Shown piece after piece: positions 18,005 to 27,164 of a stretch of 64,000 bases of DNA. The notes under the pieces are model-generated. The model was not told the origin of the DNA. It ran no database searches and worked only from the letters and a program-made list of their open reading frames with translations. A program made the position numbers and the translations under genes. How positions within the stretch are numbered: the stretch's first letter is position 1; each line of letters starts with the position of its first letter. Source of the stretch: Bacteroidaceae bacterium (GTDB lineage: Bacteria; Bacteroidota; Bacteroidia; Bacteroidales; Bacteroidaceae); the NCBI GenBank assembly GCA_017548075.1, contig JAFYNL010000012.1, positions 57,125 through 121,124 of the forward strand, read 5' to 3'.

Positions 18005-19114
18005 ATGGGAAAGGACACTAAACGCATCATATTCCTGTTACCTGGTTGCGACATCGACGCAAAAACTCGCAAGTGTGTCCCTGTTGGCGGTTATAAGGTT
18101 GTGTACGAGTATGCAAACATGCTTGCTCGTGACGGGTTTGATGTGGTGCTTGCCTTTTCTCATGCAAGATGTAAGTATGCTAATCTTTTGCGGCACATAT
18201 ACGGGTTTGCGGGATATCTCTATAGGAAGTTTACAGGTCAGATGCATGCAGGAGAGTGGTTCAATCTAGAGTCATCAATCAAAAAGTGGTTCCCATACTG
18301 CTACCGTCGTCCTTTCTTATCGCTTCGCGACACGGACTTGGTCTTTGCTACCGCCTACGATACTGCTGTGGAATTAAACAACATGACTAAAGTTCCACAA
18401 AGTAATAAATACTACCTAATACAAGGTTACGAGATTTGGCGCGACAAGCCTGAGGCCGTAAAAGCTTCATATCGTTTCGGGTTCCACAATATTACCATCG
18501 CACCTTGGTTGCAAGACATTGTGAAAGAAAGCGAAGCTGAAGCGACTTTAATAACGAACGGATTGGATTTCAATCGTTTCTCGTTGGACAATCCGATTGA
18601 AGACCGGTCGCCATTTGAGGTGGTTCTGATGAATCACACTCTTGAACAAAAACGAGTACAAGATAGCCGTGCAGCCTTAGATATCGTCAAGAAACAAATC
18701 CCTGAACTGCATGTTTCTATGTTCGGCACATGCGAGGCTCCCTCGGATATGCCTTCATGGTATACTTACTACCACCAGCCGACAGGAAAGGAACTTTGTG
18801 ACATTTATAATCATGGAGCAATCTATGTGGCTGCATCCGACTTCGAAGGCTTTGGACTCACAATTGGAGAAGCCATGATTTGCGGTTGTGCCGTGGCCTG
18901 CACGGACAATGGAGGTTTCCGTTGTATGGCAGAACATGAGAAAACTGCCTTTCTGTCTCCAGTTTATGATGTGGAGGCTTTGGCAAAGAACATTGTCCGT
19001 CTCATTACAGACAATGAGTTGAGACACGAAATTGCACACAAAGGAAATCACAACATACAACAATTCACTTGGGAGAAATCCTATCAGAAACTAAAAACAC
19101 TTCTACCAATATGA
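18005..19114 (+). CDS. Glycosyltransferase, GT-B fold (family 1/4 type)
   Basis: A 369-residue cytoplasmic enzyme. The C-terminal nucleotide-sugar domain has the ASDFEGFGLTIGEAMICGCAV motif, with the two conserved glutamates eight residues apart, and the following TDNGGF loop. The N-terminal domain has VGGYKVVYEYAN, matching the acceptor-side glycine motif. The sugar and acceptor cannot be read. It overlaps the next gene by four bases (ATGA). Confidence 0.9.
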   Translation: MGKDTKRIIFLLPGCDIDAKTRKCVPVGGYKVVYEYANMLARDGFDVVLAFSHARCKYANLLRHIYGFAGYLYRKFTGQMHAGEWFNLESSIKKWFPYCYRRPFLSLRDTDLVFATAYDTAVELNNMTKVPQSNKYYLIQGYEIWRDKPEAVKASYRFGFHNITIAPWLQDIVKESEAEATLITNGLDFNRFSLDNPIEDRSPFEVVLMNHTLEQKRVQDSRAALDIVKKQIPELHVSMFGTCEAPSDMPSWYTYYHQPTGKELCDIYNHGAIYVAASDFEGFGLTIGEAMICGCAVACTDNGGFRCMAEHEKTAFLSPVYDVEALAKNIVRLITDNELRHEIAHKGNHNIQQFTWEKSYQKLKTLLPI

Positions 19115-20223
19115 AAGCAAAACTCTTTCTTATAATCTTTATCTTGTTGCCCGTAAGAGTTCTATGGGCAGATGAGCCGAATGGTTTTCCCATTATTGCA
19201 GACATTCTGCATACAGAACTTTATGATGCGACTCGGTTCCGCGACATCCACAAAGCCGGCTTCAACGCTTGTCTCTGTCGTTGTCAAACAAACGAAGACG
19301 TCAAAAAAGTTCTGGAAGTAGCGAAGCCACACGGAATCAAACTTATTATCTTCAGCCATCCGATAATGAGACATCCCGAGAACATCGTTCCTTCTATCAA
19401 GGATCATCCTTCCATGTGGCAGTATTACCTGGCGGATGAGCCTACAATGAAAAGGTTGAATGAACTGCAGGACATCCAGCAAAGAATCACGAAATACGAC
19501 AAGGATGCCAAGTGCTACATAAACCTTCTCCCGAATTCTACGAAGAAAGTGCTTGAGGCTATCGGTGTAGAGAAGTACTCCGATTATTTGCAGGCTTTCA
19601 ACAAAGTTAAGCAGCCACAGATTTCCTATGATTTCTACCCTGTTCAAGGCAAGACGGTCAGAGATGACAAATGGTACCCCATCTTGGAAGACATCCGCAA
19701 AGAAAGTCTTCGCACTGGGAAGCCTTTCTGGGCTTATATCATGTGTGTACCTCACCACATCTATCCGATGCCAACGATGGGCCACTTGCGCTTGCAATGC
19801 TATGTTAATCTGGCTTATGGAGCACAAGGTATACAATATTTCTCCTACTCTACTCCTGCGCCGACCAAACAATATAACTTCCACGACGGACCGCTTTTGC
19901 GGAATGGAAAGAAGGGCAAGACCTACAATCTCGTCAAGAAGATGAATGCGGAGCTGAAACCTGTAGCAAGCATCTTCTGGAAGAGCGAAGTGACGGGGAT
20001 AGAGCATCGCAAATGTGTGGATGGAGAAGTCGTCGTCTCGCACATTAAGAAAGGAGATAAGCATTACACATGCTTCGTGAACAAGAGTGCAGAGAAGAAC
20101 GTGACTGTCACTTTCAATCCCAACCACTACTCTCTGAGAGTCCGCAAGGATCTGAAAACCGAGAATGTGAAGTCAACTTACAAGCTCTCTGCTGGCGACA
20201 TACTGATAATGAAAGACAAATGA
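19111..20223 (+). CDS. Secreted TIM-barrel glycosidase-like protein in the polysaccharide operon
   Basis: The 370-residue protein starts at ATG 19111, overlapping the previous stop, and has a signal peptide ending near VLWA. Periodic beta/alpha sequence and the YYLADEP motif at 105-111 resemble (alpha/beta)8 glycoside hydrolases, in which the Glu of DEP is often the acid/base. Another carboxylate candidate lies in the SYDFYPVQ strand. A C-terminal beta domain begins near residue 295. I cannot assign a GH family. An extracytoplasmic hydrolase inside a capsule operon may trim or release polymer, like the PslG/PelA-type enzymes of other systems (inference). Confidence 0.7.
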   Translation: MKAKLFLIIFILLPVRVLWADEPNGFPIIADILHTELYDATRFRDIHKAGFNACLCRCQTNEDVKKVLEVAKPHGIKLIIFSHPIMRHPENIVPSIKDHPSMWQYYLADEPTMKRLNELQDIQQRITKYDKDAKCYINLLPNSTKKVLEAIGVEKYSDYLQAFNKVKQPQISYDFYPVQGKTVRDDKWYPILEDIRKESLRTGKPFWAYIMCVPHHIYPMPTMGHLRLQCYVNLAYGAQGIQYFSYSTPAPTKQYNFHDGPLLRNGKKGKTYNLVKKMNAELKPVASIFWKSEVTGIEHRKCVDGEVVVSHIKKGDKHYTCFVNKSAEKNVTVTFNPNHYSLRVRKDLKTENVKSTYKLSAGDILIMKDK

Positions 20224-21074
20224 GCTGCGTCGTTGTCATACCAATTTATAAAGATTCGCCCTCCCAAATGGAATGTGCGTCCATCCGCCAAACATTCCGA
20301 GTGTTAGGGAAGCACGACATTGTCTTCGTCACGCATAAAGACTGCCGACTTGACGAATACGAAGCGATTGTCGAAGGCGAACAAGGTATGATGCGTACGG
20401 AGTTCTTCGATAAAGGTTATTTCGATTCCGTTGCTCATTATAGCGACCTTTGCTTCTCGGAAGAGTTCTACCTGCGCTTCAAGCAGTATGAATATATGCT
20501 CATCTGCCAGACCGATGCATGGGTTTTTCGTGATGAACTGGACGAATGGTGCCAAAAGGGTTACGACTATATCGGGGCGCCGATATACTTTCCCTATAAC
20601 AAACAGAAGTTCACACGCATATTCTATGGTGTAGGCAACGGAGGATTCAGTTTGCGCAGAATCAATCATTGTCTCAATATCATCAGGACAGACCAACATC
20701 GCATCTTACTCAAACCAGGCATTCTTGCAAAGATATACTGGTACGGATTCCTCTACAACGAGGACTACAAGAAGAGTCTGCTGAAGCGCCTCGGATTGCT
20801 TCCTTTGTATATAGCCAAGGTATTCGGCTTCCGCAACTCCATCGCACAATTCCGCAAAACAGATTGCGAGGAAGACGCCATCCTATCTTTCTGGGCCCAT
20901 AACGCCTGGGGACTGAATTGCAGAGTGCCTGACGAACTTGAAGCCGCACGATTCTCTATGGAAGTTCACCCAGAATATCTCTACAACAAAATTGGAGGCC
21001 AGTTGCCTTTTGGCTGTCACGCTTTCGAGAAATGGGAGTACGATAGCTTCTGGAAAAAGCACATCAAAGCATGA
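20220..21074 (+). CDS. DUF5672-type putative glycosyltransferase
   Basis: The 284-residue protein starts at ATG 20220 in an ATGA overlap; the upstream extension of the frame is an artefact. It begins VVVIPIYKDSPS and contains the ICQTDAWVFRDEL, DYIGAPIYFPYN and GNGGFSLR motifs that mark the DUF5672 family found in capsule and LPS loci. The QTDAW acid pair may bind the metal-nucleotide. The position among glycosyltransferases supports a transfer role, but the activity is inferred. Confidence 0.8.
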   Translation: MSCVVVIPIYKDSPSQMECASIRQTFRVLGKHDIVFVTHKDCRLDEYEAIVEGEQGMMRTEFFDKGYFDSVAHYSDLCFSEEFYLRFKQYEYMLICQTDAWVFRDELDEWCQKGYDYIGAPIYFPYNKQKFTRIFYGVGNGGFSLRRINHCLNIIRTDQHRILLKPGILAKIYWYGFLYNEDYKKSLLKRLGLLPLYIAKVFGFRNSIAQFRKTDCEEDAILSFWAHNAWGLNCRVPDELEAARFSMEVHPEYLYNKIGGQLPFGCHAFEKWEYDSFWKKHIKA

Positions 21075-21790
21075 ACACCAAGTTTACCATCATAACCGTC
21101 TGCTACAACGCCTCTGCCACCATTAGAGAGACGATAGCCTCCGTCCTGGACCAAACGTATCAGGAGCTGGAGTATATTGTTGTTGACGGCAAGAGCAATG
21201 ATGGAACAGTAGAGATTCTGCAGGACATCAACGACACGCGACTGAAGTTCGTTTCGGAGGAGGATTCCGGCATTTTCAACGCCATGAACAAAGGTCTGAA
21301 GATGGCTGGCGGCGACTACCTGATATTCCTTGGTGCCGACGATACCTTCTTCGATAAGGATGTCCTGAAGAGAGTTGCCGACAAACTAACAGGCTGCGAT
21401 GAGGTCATTTACGGAGATGTCCTGCTGAAGAAGCGCCAAAAGCTCTACAACGGGCAGTTCTCTCGCTGGACTTGGGGCCATCGCAACATTAGCCACCAAT
21501 GCATCTTCTATCCCAAATCTGTTTATGGCAGATACCAGTATGATGAAAAGTACAGAAGCGTGGCAGATTGGGATTACAACCTTCGTCTGCTGACTGACGG
21601 AATCAAGTTCACCTATATCGACGAGACCATCTGCATTTTCAACGATGTTGACGGAATGAGTTCCAGTAGTAAGGATTACGAATTCCTGAAAGTACGCCGA
21701 GAAAAGGTCTGCAAAGCTGTTGGCTTCCTACCCTACTGTTGGGGCATATTGCAAAGGGCGAAAAGGAGATTGTTGAACGAAAAGTATTGA
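21071..21790 (+). CDS. Family 2 glycosyltransferase
   Basis: A 239-residue GT-A enzyme beginning FTIITVCYNASATIRETIAS, with IVVDGKSNDGT, the metal-binding FLGADD motif and the later SHQCIFYP and ADWDYNLR blocks. This fits WcaA-like transferases. It overlaps the previous gene by four bases and has no membrane segment. Confidence 0.92.
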   Translation: MNTKFTIITVCYNASATIRETIASVLDQTYQELEYIVVDGKSNDGTVEILQDINDTRLKFVSEEDSGIFNAMNKGLKMAGGDYLIFLGADDTFFDKDVLKRVADKLTGCDEVIYGDVLLKKRQKLYNGQFSRWTWGHRNISHQCIFYPKSVYGRYQYDEKYRSVADWDYNLRLLTDGIKFTYIDETICIFNDVDGMSSSSKDYEFLKVRREKVCKAVGFLPYCWGILQRAKRRLLNEKY

Positions 21791-21796
21791 ACGGAG

Positions 21797-22516
21797 ATGA
21801 TATCTGTCTGCATAGCGACATATAACGGAGAAAAATATCTGCGAGAACAGCTGGAAAGCATCCTTCTGCAGATAGAACAAGACGACGAGATTGTTATCTC
21901 CGACGATTGCTCCACGGATGGGACTTTGGCGTTGCTGCAGTCGTATCACGACGAAAGGATTCGCATACTGCATCATGACTCCACAAGCATACAGACCTCA
22001 TTCCCTCTCGACAAGCCTACCCACAATTTCGAGAACGCCCTGAAGCACGCGAAAGGCGACATCATTTTCCTTGCCGATCAGGATGACGTCTGGTTGCCAG
22101 GGAAAGTAGAGAAGATGGTTCAAGCGCTCGAAAATGCCGATATGGCAATGCACGACTGCATCATCGCAGACACAGAACTGAACCCTTTGGCTCCATCGTA
22201 TTTTGATGTTGTAAAGGTAACCACCAGCGCTTGGCGAAATGCCATAAAGTGCACTCTGCTTGGTTGTTGTATGGCTATGCGTCGGAACGTTGTGGAGAAG
22301 GCTCTTCCCTTCCCAAAGACAAAGGTAGGACACGATTTGTGGCTCGGAATGGTGGCAGACACCAAGTTCCGTTTTTCGCTTGTCAGAGAGCCGCTTCTCA
22401 TGTATCGCAAACACGGCAAGAGTATGACCACAGCAGGGACGAAGAGCAAATACGGGCTGTGGTTCAAGATAAGCTATCGTCTCACCATACTGAGACATCT
22501 CTTTAAACTTATATGA
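21797..22516 (+). CDS. Family 2 glycosyltransferase (rhamnosyltransferase-like)
   Basis: A 239-residue GT-A protein: ISVCIATYNGEKYLREQLES at the N-terminus, ISDDCSTDGT, then the FLADQDDVWLPGKVE motif typical of the group that includes rhamnosyltransferases. The donor is not proven. It lies 6 bp after the preceding transferase and overlaps the next gene by four bases. Confidence 0.92.
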   Translation: MISVCIATYNGEKYLREQLESILLQIEQDDEIVISDDCSTDGTLALLQSYHDERIRILHHDSTSIQTSFPLDKPTHNFENALKHAKGDIIFLADQDDVWLPGKVEKMVQALENADMAMHDCIIADTELNPLAPSYFDVVKVTTSAWRNAIKCTLLGCCMAMRRNVVEKALPFPKTKVGHDLWLGMVADTKFRFSLVREPLLMYRKHGKSMTTAGTKSKYGLWFKISYRLTILRHLFKLI

Positions 22517-23637
22517 TGAAAACAATACTACACATATCCAAATACTACTACCCCGACCTCGGAGGCATCGAGACTGTTGCCATGTACTTGGCGGAGGGGA
22601 TGAAGAACTATCGCAACATCGTCATCTGCTTTGCTACGGACAAGATGTATAGCGAGGAAGACATTCACGGCGTTACGGTTTACCGCGTTCCTGCGGACTT
22701 CTCGTTCATGAGTCAGGACGTCGCCTTCTCCTATCGCAAGATTCTCAAGCAGGTTCTCCAGCAGGAGAAGCCCGATGCGGTTCATGTGCACCTGCCCAAT
22801 CCCTTCGTCTATCCGCTGGTTTGCTCCTGCGTCAGCCGAGAGACGAAAGTCGTGCTCCATTGGCATTCCGACATCCATTCCAAGGGACTGATGTATTGGC
22901 TCGTCAAGCCTTTCGAGACCGCAATATTGAAACGAGCCGACGTCATCATCTCAACCTCGCCCAACTACATTCCCGACTCTAAGCCTTTGCAACGCTTCAT
23001 CGACAAAGTTCGTGTGGCACAAAACGGTATCATCTCAAAGCGTTTCGACCTGCAAGAAGGCGACGAAGAGAAGATTCGGGAGATTCGGGAGCACTACAAG
23101 GGCAAGACGATTGTCTTTACATGCGGACGTCACATCCCCTACAAAGGCCTGGACAACCTGATAAAGGCAGATGCTTTCATCAAGGGCGACTGCGTTATCC
23201 TGATTGGCGGCAAAGGTCCTATAGACAAGGAACTCAAGGCCATTCCGCATTCCGACAGAGTGAAGTTCCTCGGGCGCCTTCTCGACGATTCGCTTCGCCA
23301 CTATCTGTATGCTGCCGACATCTTTGCTTTCCCCTCGAACACCAAGGCCGAGGCATTCGGCATCGCATTGGCCGAAGCCATGTATTGCAACTGCGCTCCC
23401 ATCAGCCATACCATAGAAGGTTCGGGCGTAAATTGGGTTTCAGTCGATAAAGAAACGGGTATTGTAGTGCCTCTGAACGACATAAAAGCCTTTGCAGAAG
23501 CCATCGATACGCTGATTTGCGACGAAAATTTGCGGAAAACTTATGCCGAAGCAGCCCGAAATCGCATCCTCGAGAACTTCACCAAAGAGAAAGCCGTCGC
23601 CGTAATGAACGAAATTTACGACGAAAATCTTGCATAA
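22513..23637 (+). CDS. Family 4 glycosyltransferase
   Basis: The 374-residue GT-B enzyme has YYPDLGGIETVAMYLAEG at the N-terminus and the C-terminal donor-site sequence FPSNTKAEAFGIALAEAM, with the E-x7-E pair. This is typical of capsule GT4 transferases that use UDP- or GDP-sugars. It is the last transferase in the run, followed after 22 bp by the CotH gene. Confidence 0.93.
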   Translation: MMKTILHISKYYYPDLGGIETVAMYLAEGMKNYRNIVICFATDKMYSEEDIHGVTVYRVPADFSFMSQDVAFSYRKILKQVLQQEKPDAVHVHLPNPFVYPLVCSCVSRETKVVLHWHSDIHSKGLMYWLVKPFETAILKRADVIISTSPNYIPDSKPLQRFIDKVRVAQNGIISKRFDLQEGDEEKIREIREHYKGKTIVFTCGRHIPYKGLDNLIKADAFIKGDCVILIGGKGPIDKELKAIPHSDRVKFLGRLLDDSLRHYLYAADIFAFPSNTKAEAFGIALAEAMYCNCAPISHTIEGSGVNWVSVDKETGIVVPLNDIKAFAEAIDTLICDENLRKTYAEAARNRILENFTKEKAVAVMNEIYDENLA

Positions 23638-23659
23638 GACTTGAATATTAAGTTCTAGC

Positions 23660-25477
23660 ATGAAGAAGGTTCTAGCAATAGTTCTGCTCATTCAATCTAT
23701 AATCTGTTCCGCACAGACCTTTACTCTTAATGGGATTGAACGACCCGTCGAAGGGGACACACTATCCATATCTTCTTCGATGAATAATATCTCCGAACTA
23801 TTCTTCAAATGGACTAGAGGCGATGCGCTTGGCACTTTTAACGAAACTGATGTGCTAACCACTGACTCTAGCTATATCGTGACAGACAGCGACTATGAGC
23901 ACTGGCTGCGCGCCGCCGTATGCGATAAAGCCGGAAACATTGTCTATACCAAGGACGTCTGGATAAGCAGGTTGCCCGTTATATATATAGATACGGATGA
24001 CGGAAAGCCAATAACATCTAAACTCAATTATGTAACAGCTAGCATCCGCTTTCAGGGAAATACAGACCATGAACAACAATACATCGGCGACACAGAAATC
24101 AGAGGACGAGGCACTACTTCATGGGTTCAGTATCCACAGAAACCCTATAAACTGAAACTTGGGAAAAAAACAAATCTTTTCGGCTTTGGCAAGAGTAAGC
24201 ATTGGGTGTTAATCCCAAACTTCAACGACAAGAGCTGCCTACGCAATTACATTGCCAGTGAACTTGCAAGGCAATTAGGTGTATTGGGCATGAAGATGAC
24301 ATGGGTTGATGTGATTATTAATGGGGAAGCTAAAGGCTGCTATATGCTTAGCCAACACATCAGGGTTGACAAAAACAGTGTTGATATATTCGATTGGGAG
24401 AAAGAGGCTGAATTTATGGCTGACGCGTTGTACTCGTCCATCACAGATCCTAATTCATGGAAAGAAGAAGATAGAATCCAACTTCAGGAAGCCATGAAGA
24501 GTAATTTGGCATGGGTGACAACAGGATGCGTATTATTTGAAGGAAAGACATACAATCTCGCTGACTACGATTTGGCCGAGCAATATGACATCAGTCAAGG
24601 ATATCTGTTTGAGGCCACAGGCAAGAAAGATGGAAAATCACAATTTACCACACCTGGTAATGTACATTTCGAGGTCAGTACTCCAGAATATCTTTCCACA
24701 AACAATGAAATGTTTTCATATGTAACAAACTTTTGGAATGACTTTGAAACTGAATATAGCAGAACTCCTACGTATGAAGGAAAGAACTTTGCGAAATATG
24801 CCAACATGGAATCAATGGTTGGAGTTTGGCTTGTAAACGAAATCATGGGACAAGGCGACCCAACCAACAGTCGTTATTCCTATATTGATAATAATAGCAA
24901 ACTTCGTTTCGGGCCTGTATGGGACTTTGATCACGGCGGTGGTAGTTGGAGCACTATCCGCGATGTAAATTTCTTCTATACACTTATACATAAACTAGAG
25001 TTTACTTATTACAAAAAATGGTTCCCAGATCCTTATCTGTGCCAAATGGCATACGATGCCTATTGGGACGTGGCGCGACCCTTCATAATGAACTACATAT
25101 CCGAAGGTGGGGAAATGGATGCCAAGTATTCTCTATTCGCAGAAGCAGGAAAGACCAACGACATACTTTGGGGCAACTATCCAAGCCAGTTAAACCCTTC
25201 TGCCGAGCCACGCACAACAGAAGAAGATGTGGAAATCCTAAGGATATTCCTTCGTAGTCACATAAATTGGCTTGACAAACGTTTCATTTCTGTCAAGAAA
25301 CTTATTGAAGTCATGAATACGTATTGTCCATACCCCTGTGACCCTGACATTATGGACCGAATAGAAGAAATGAAGTCGAGCAAAGAAACGAGCATCCGGA
25401 AAGTACTTCGTGGCAAGCATCTCTATATCATAAAGGACGGCGAAACCTATTCTGTTGACGGCAAGAGGATAAAGTAA
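23660..25477 (+). CDS. Secreted CotH-family protein
   Basis: The 605-residue protein has a signal peptide ending near CSAQ. The CotH-like region spans about residues 110-500: EIRGRGTTSW, QKPYKLKL, HWVLIPNFNDKSCLRNY, NGEAKGCYMLSQ and the FGPVWDFDHGGG active-site motif. Family members include spore-coat protein kinases and surface proteins in Bacteroidetes. Whether this one phosphorylates proteins or glycans is unknown. The C-terminus ends in a short beta tail (YSVDGKRIK) like other secreted proteins in this window. It is the last gene of the operon. Confidence 0.85.
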   Translation: MKKVLAIVLLIQSIICSAQTFTLNGIERPVEGDTLSISSSMNNISELFFKWTRGDALGTFNETDVLTTDSSYIVTDSDYEHWLRAAVCDKAGNIVYTKDVWISRLPVIYIDTDDGKPITSKLNYVTASIRFQGNTDHEQQYIGDTEIRGRGTTSWVQYPQKPYKLKLGKKTNLFGFGKSKHWVLIPNFNDKSCLRNYIASELARQLGVLGMKMTWVDVIINGEAKGCYMLSQHIRVDKNSVDIFDWEKEAEFMADALYSSITDPNSWKEEDRIQLQEAMKSNLAWVTTGCVLFEGKTYNLADYDLAEQYDISQGYLFEATGKKDGKSQFTTPGNVHFEVSTPEYLSTNNEMFSYVTNFWNDFETEYSRTPTYEGKNFAKYANMESMVGVWLVNEIMGQGDPTNSRYSYIDNNSKLRFGPVWDFDHGGGSWSTIRDVNFFYTLIHKLEFTYYKKWFPDPYLCQMAYDAYWDVARPFIMNYISEGGEMDAKYSLFAEAGKTNDILWGNYPSQLNPSAEPRTTEEDVEILRIFLRSHINWLDKRFISVKKLIEVMNTYCPYPCDPDIMDRIEEMKSSKETSIRKVLRGKHLYIIKDGETYSVDGKRIK

Positions 25478-25512
25478 AAACTTTGCCTTTGAAAGGAGCA
25501 TCAAGGGTCGTA

Positions 25513-25540
25513 ATTCTCTAAGAGGCCTTATAGAGAGAAT
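25513..25540 (+). terminator. Hairpin after the exopolysaccharide operon
   Basis: ATTCTCT (25513-25519) pairs with AGAGAAT (25534-25540), 36 bp after the CotH stop. No T-tract follows, so termination here is uncertain. Confidence 0.35.
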
Positions 25541-26050
25541 AAGTAAGTCCTAACAACAGGGCCGTTACAGTTATTACAGTTACAGTTTCTTTTTCAAGGT
25601 ATAGTAATGTGTCTAATCTCCTTTCTTATACTATATAACTATTTAATAATTAATAATATATATAATAATATATAATAAAAAGAGAGATTTGATACCCTCT
25701 CAAAAAATAACTGTAACAACTGTAATTGTAACGCCTTACTAAGCAAAATATCTTCTAAGATGCAGATTTACAATAAGTTAAGACATTTGCCGTGTTTCAG
25801 AACTAGGACATAAACTTATAAAAACAGGACAAAAAGCATCAAAATACCCCCTTTTTAAGCTTCAAAAACCCACATGGAAGCCTCGTTTTGATACATTTTC
25901 GTGTACTTTTCGCATACTTTAGTCGTTCAAAAAAATTTATGTTCTGAACTCAAAATAAAGGTTTTTGTATAGAAAAGGTACTTCTAACTAAAGAAAGTAG
26001 AGGAAATTGGGGCTAACTGTCACACTTTATTGGAACAAATATATGCAGTT
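25541..26050. other. AT-rich gene-free stretch with a long inverted repeat
   Basis: No coding frame is credible here. Left arm 25564-25587 (three GTTACAG/TTACAG copies) and right arm 25709-25732 (CTGTAAC/CTGTAAT copies) are inverted, with 18 of 24 positions complementary by hand. They enclose about 120 bp that is almost pure A/T between 25620 and 25680. A smaller hairpin GAGAG...CTCTC lies at 25682-25700. Clusters like CTGTAACTGTAAC occur near plasmid- and phage-type primase genes in Bacteroidetes, so this could be a remnant, but no such gene is here. Confidence 0.5.
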
Positions 26051-26136
26051 AACATTGTAATTGTCACACGTTAAGTTGGCCCACGACCTTAAGATAAATC
26101 ATCAACAACCTTAAGGTATATCGGCAACGACCTTAG
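26051..26136. repeat. 22-bp-unit intergenic array D (variant type)
   Basis: Four units of 22, 21, 22 and 21 bp at 26051-26072, 26073-26093, 26094-26115 and 26116-26136. The first ends in CACACGTT as in the main family; the other three end in ACGACCTTAAG, ACAACCTTAAG and ACGACCTTAG instead. The array ends 10 bp before the stop codon of the minus-strand gene. Confidence 0.65.
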
Positions 26137-26146
26137 GCTCGTGATT

Positions 26147-27160
26147 CTACTCGACCAGAATCTTCCAAGTTGTGCCTTGCTGGCCGTTGGTGGCACTGAG
26201 GATGTAGATGCCTCGTTCGGGTGCAATGAGGGTGACGTCGGTTCCTGAAGTTGCGGCTTGCTGGCTGCCATCGACAGAGAAAAGCCTGACTGTCATAGCA
26301 TTATCTGCGTGGAACTTTATCTCCCTACCCTCTACGCGAATATCCGCTTCTACTTCGGGCGTCACTCGAACGCCATCGGGCAGTTCTGTTCCCAAGTACT
26401 CGCCCTCTATGGTTTCCTCGAAGACATTAATCCTGATGCGATAGTAGCCGTCGTTGATGATTCGCCATTTGTAATCGTCCGAACCGTTGTACCAGACCTG
26501 CTTTGCCGTCAGAATGGAGGTGTCTTGGGCGAAGGGATGCAGCACTTTCGGGCTCCAACCGTACTGCCCGTTTATCTTGAATCGCTTAGGCTCGACGTTG
26601 TAGGAATAGCCCTTCAGCAGTCCTGTCCACTCGAAGACATTGCGGTCTTCCCAACTTTGCTCCATCTGCTTGCCCGAAGCAATCTGCCAATGTCCCTCCT
26701 GATCGGTACCTTTTCCCTGCTCGTCCTCAACGCAACCGCCACAGATCCAAGCCTCGTACCATTGAACGAAGAGTTCGCCAGAGACCTGCTTATTTGTGAC
26801 ATCGACCGTGAAACGATAGTTATCTGCCTCGAAGAGGACAGCCCATTCGGCTCCCACGCTATCAGCCTTGAGAGAATAGTCGGCTTTTTCCGTCACGATA
26901 TTGGTGTCGACGAGTTTTGGAGCATAGTAGCGAGAAGAAGATTTCGGCGTATCGGTCGTCGTGATATAGAGGTCGCCTGGAAGCAGTTTGCCGTGGAACT
27001 TGAAGGTATATTGGCCGCTGACTTTGGTGGAGAAGCGCGTCAGTTGCTGCACTCCGCCGGGAACTGCTGAGCCACGAATGTAAAGGCGCGTCTGAGCAGA
27101 AGCCGTACTAATCGATAACAGGCAACACAACAAGAAATATAATATGTAATGGCGTTTCAT
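26147..27160 (-). CDS. SusE/SusF-like outer-membrane glycan-binding protein
   Basis: The 337-residue secreted protein has a signal peptide ending near ASAQ. It contains two or three beta-sandwich repeats of the SusF/SusE type, seen as LYIRGSAVPGG, the GELFVQWYEAWICGG segment and SPKVLHPFAQD with a following YKWRIINDGYYRI strand. The C-terminus (RLFSVDG...RGIYILSA) looks like a Bacteroidales sorting tail. It follows the GH31 gene by 4 bp, so binding and cleavage of an alpha-glucan are probably coupled. No SusC/SusD pair is nearby. Confidence 0.75.
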   Translation of the reverse strand: MKRHYILYFLLCCLLSISTASAQTRLYIRGSAVPGGVQQLTRFSTKVSGQYTFKFHGKLLPGDLYITTTDTPKSSSRYYAPKLVDTNIVTEKADYSLKADSVGAEWAVLFEADNYRFTVDVTNKQVSGELFVQWYEAWICGGCVEDEQGKGTDQEGHWQIASGKQMEQSWEDRNVFEWTGLLKGYSYNVEPKRFKINGQYGWSPKVLHPFAQDTSILTAKQVWYNGSDDYKWRIINDGYYRIRINVFEETIEGEYLGTELPDGVRVTPEVEADIRVEGREIKFHADNAMTVRLFSVDGSQQAATSGTDVTLIAPERGIYILSATNGQQGTTWKILVE

Positions 27161-27164
27161 CTTT

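Noticed and set aside
25541-26050. Insertion sequence or integrated element
   Set aside because: No transposase, integrase or target-site duplication could be found; only the inverted arms remain as a weak hint.
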